Assembly (NCBI GenBank): GCA_000828075.3
Contig: JXCB02000001.1
Location: 1,277,627-1,341,626 of the forward strand
Direction of reading: 5' to 3'
Origin: Tolypothrix campylonemoides VB511288
Lineage (GTDB): Bacteria; Cyanobacteriota; Cyanobacteriia; Cyanobacteriales; Nostocaceae
Length of the DNA: 64,000 bases
Shown: positions 63,331 through 64,000 of the stretch, piece after piece
How the letters are laid out: the number at the start of each line of letters is the position of its first letter
Numbering within the stretch: position 1 is the stretch's first letter
Notes under the pieces: model-generated
Databases searched by the model: none
Told to the model about the DNA's origin: nothing
The model's input: only the letters and a program-made list of their open reading frames with translations
Translations under genes and position numbers: made by a program

Positions 63331-64000
63331 CTAAGCTTGCTCTTTTGCAGATTGCTCCGACCATTGCTTAACCAAAGATTCCCAGTTAGAGATAGCATAA
63401 AAGTTGTGACGCTTAATGCTAGATTTCTTAATCAGGTTATTCAGTTGATTCCACAGACTCCATACGTGCTTTCCATCCTTCATGGATAGATAGGCGGTTA
63501 TGGAGTCTGGAATATTTTCAGTTAATCTCATACCACGTCTGGCTATAGCCATAGCAGCAGCCTCATCACTGGCTAGACCGTACCTACGTGCGTACTTGAC
63601 TAGCCCGATAACACTGGTGTAGGCAGGATTTACCTTCATCAGGTAAATACCTCGGTTGCTCAAAATACTTTCTACTAACTCGTAGAAACGACTGTAAGCC
63701 CAGCCAGAAAGCATTCGAGCATACTTTCTACCACGTTCCGAAAGCTGTTCTTTCTTGGCGCAAAAGTCCAATTCCTCACAAACGACCGGACAGGAAAACG
63801 TGTCTGCCAGTGTTGCGAGTTGCAAGCAGGCATCGACAATCTGGGCATCCTGCTTACCAGATGGTAGTCCCATCTGAAGTGGTATTTGACCATGTGCTTT
63901 GAGATTGCCGTCTCCATCAACATATGCCCAGCCAATTGAGCCAGGATTCATATCAATCCCGATGCAGCCATAAGCAGAATGCCTAGAGATGCGCTTTACT
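63331..64000 (-). CDS. TnpB-like RuvC nuclease (IS605 OrfB relative), 5' end beyond window
   Basis: The frame stays open to the right edge, so the N-terminal part is missing; about 223 residues are seen. All three RuvC acidic sites are present: Asp in GIDMNPGSIGWAY, Glu in VVCEELDF, and Asp in ASDEAAAMAIAR. Unlike canonical TnpB, no CxxC zinc ribbon lies between the second and third sites. Such cyanobacterial proteins are usually called IS200/IS605 accessory proteins. No TnpA gene is visible. It could be an active RNA-guided nuclease, a stand-alone relic, or a domesticated gene. Confidence 0.8.
   Translation of the reverse strand, partial: VKRISRHSAYGCIGIDMNPGSIGWAYVDGDGNLKAHGQIPLQMGLPSGKQDAQIVDACLQLATLADTFSCPVVCEELDFCAKKEQLSERGRKYARMLSGWAYSRFYELVESILSNRGIYLMKVNPAYTSVIGLVKYARRYGLASDEAAAMAIARRGMRLTENIPDSITAYLSMKDGKHVWSLWNQLNNLIKKSSIKRHNFYAISNWESLVKQWSEQSAKEQA

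Noticed and set aside
63331..64000. TnpB-like protein as a type V Cas effector
   Set aside because: No CRISPR array or cas1/cas2 is in the window, and the visible part resembles IS605 OrfB relatives rather than a Cas12 protein.

Overview
The window looks like chromosomal DNA of a filamentous, probably heterocystous cyanobacterium (Nostocales type). The HIP1 octamer GCGATCGC recurs throughout. Heptameric short tandem repeats of the kind known from heterocystous cyanobacteria occur in several gaps. The gene families (CHASE2 kinase, tandem-GAF chemoreceptor, CYP110-like P450, PEP-CTERM protein, DUF1838, DUF1824, CHAT/WD40 protein) are typically cyanobacterial. No rRNA, tRNA or CRISPR array was found by eye. 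Genus cannot be fixed from this.

Layout. 1-5.9 kb: the end of an exopolysaccharide locus on the minus strand (zinc-site-like conserved protein, Wzc-type tyrosine kinase, flippase, GT4 glycosyltransferase, and the first 36 codons of another glycosyltransferase cut by the window edge). 5.9-7.5 kb: a gene-poor, repeat-rich gap with a headless gene remnant. 7.5-18 kb: housekeeping and conserved genes (aspS, htpX, AbrB-type membrane protein, DUF1838, YdcF, VOC protein) separated by repeat-containing gaps. 18.6-30.3 kb: a plus-strand signalling block: a multi-domain response regulator with receiver, winged-helix, Hpt and two further receivers; a five-PAS/one-GAF histidine kinase; three single-receiver proteins; and a PixJ-like chemoreceptor. 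No CheA or CheW lies in the window. A CHASE2-Ser/Thr kinase faces this block.

32.9-34.9 kb: a decayed 2-kb insertion bounded by 201-bp near-identical inverted repeats, carrying a truncated LysR gene and a frameshifted SDR gene. 35-46 kb: rhodanese, Uma2, transaldolase, Hsp20, alpha/beta hydrolase, a PEP-CTERM protein tightly coupled to a glycosyltransferase, a GNAT, a ParA gene overlapping a coiled-coil partner gene with a 30-bp minisatellite, a P450, and a translationally coupled higB-higA-nucleotidyltransferase cassette. 46-56 kb: ABC exporter, prohibitin-like protein, DUF1824, ABC-F ATPase, second Uma2, pentapeptide protein, purT. 56-64 kb: a GH13 enzyme just downstream of a 1554-residue CHAT-STAND-membrane-14xWD40 protein, then the start of a TnpB-like RuvC nuclease gene cut by the right edge.

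Several small non-autonomous elements can be delimited directly. Two copies of one family (plus an older copy) have 10-bp target duplications. Another element has an 8-bp duplication that abuts the GH13 stop codon. GC-rich palindromic repeats sit in gaps, inside other repeats, and in frame inside the multi-domain response regulator. The strongest candidates for undescribed biology are the CHAT-STAND-WD40 protein, the higBA-nucleotidyltransferase cassette, the ParA/coiled-coil pair, and the inverted-repeat-bounded LysR/SDR island.
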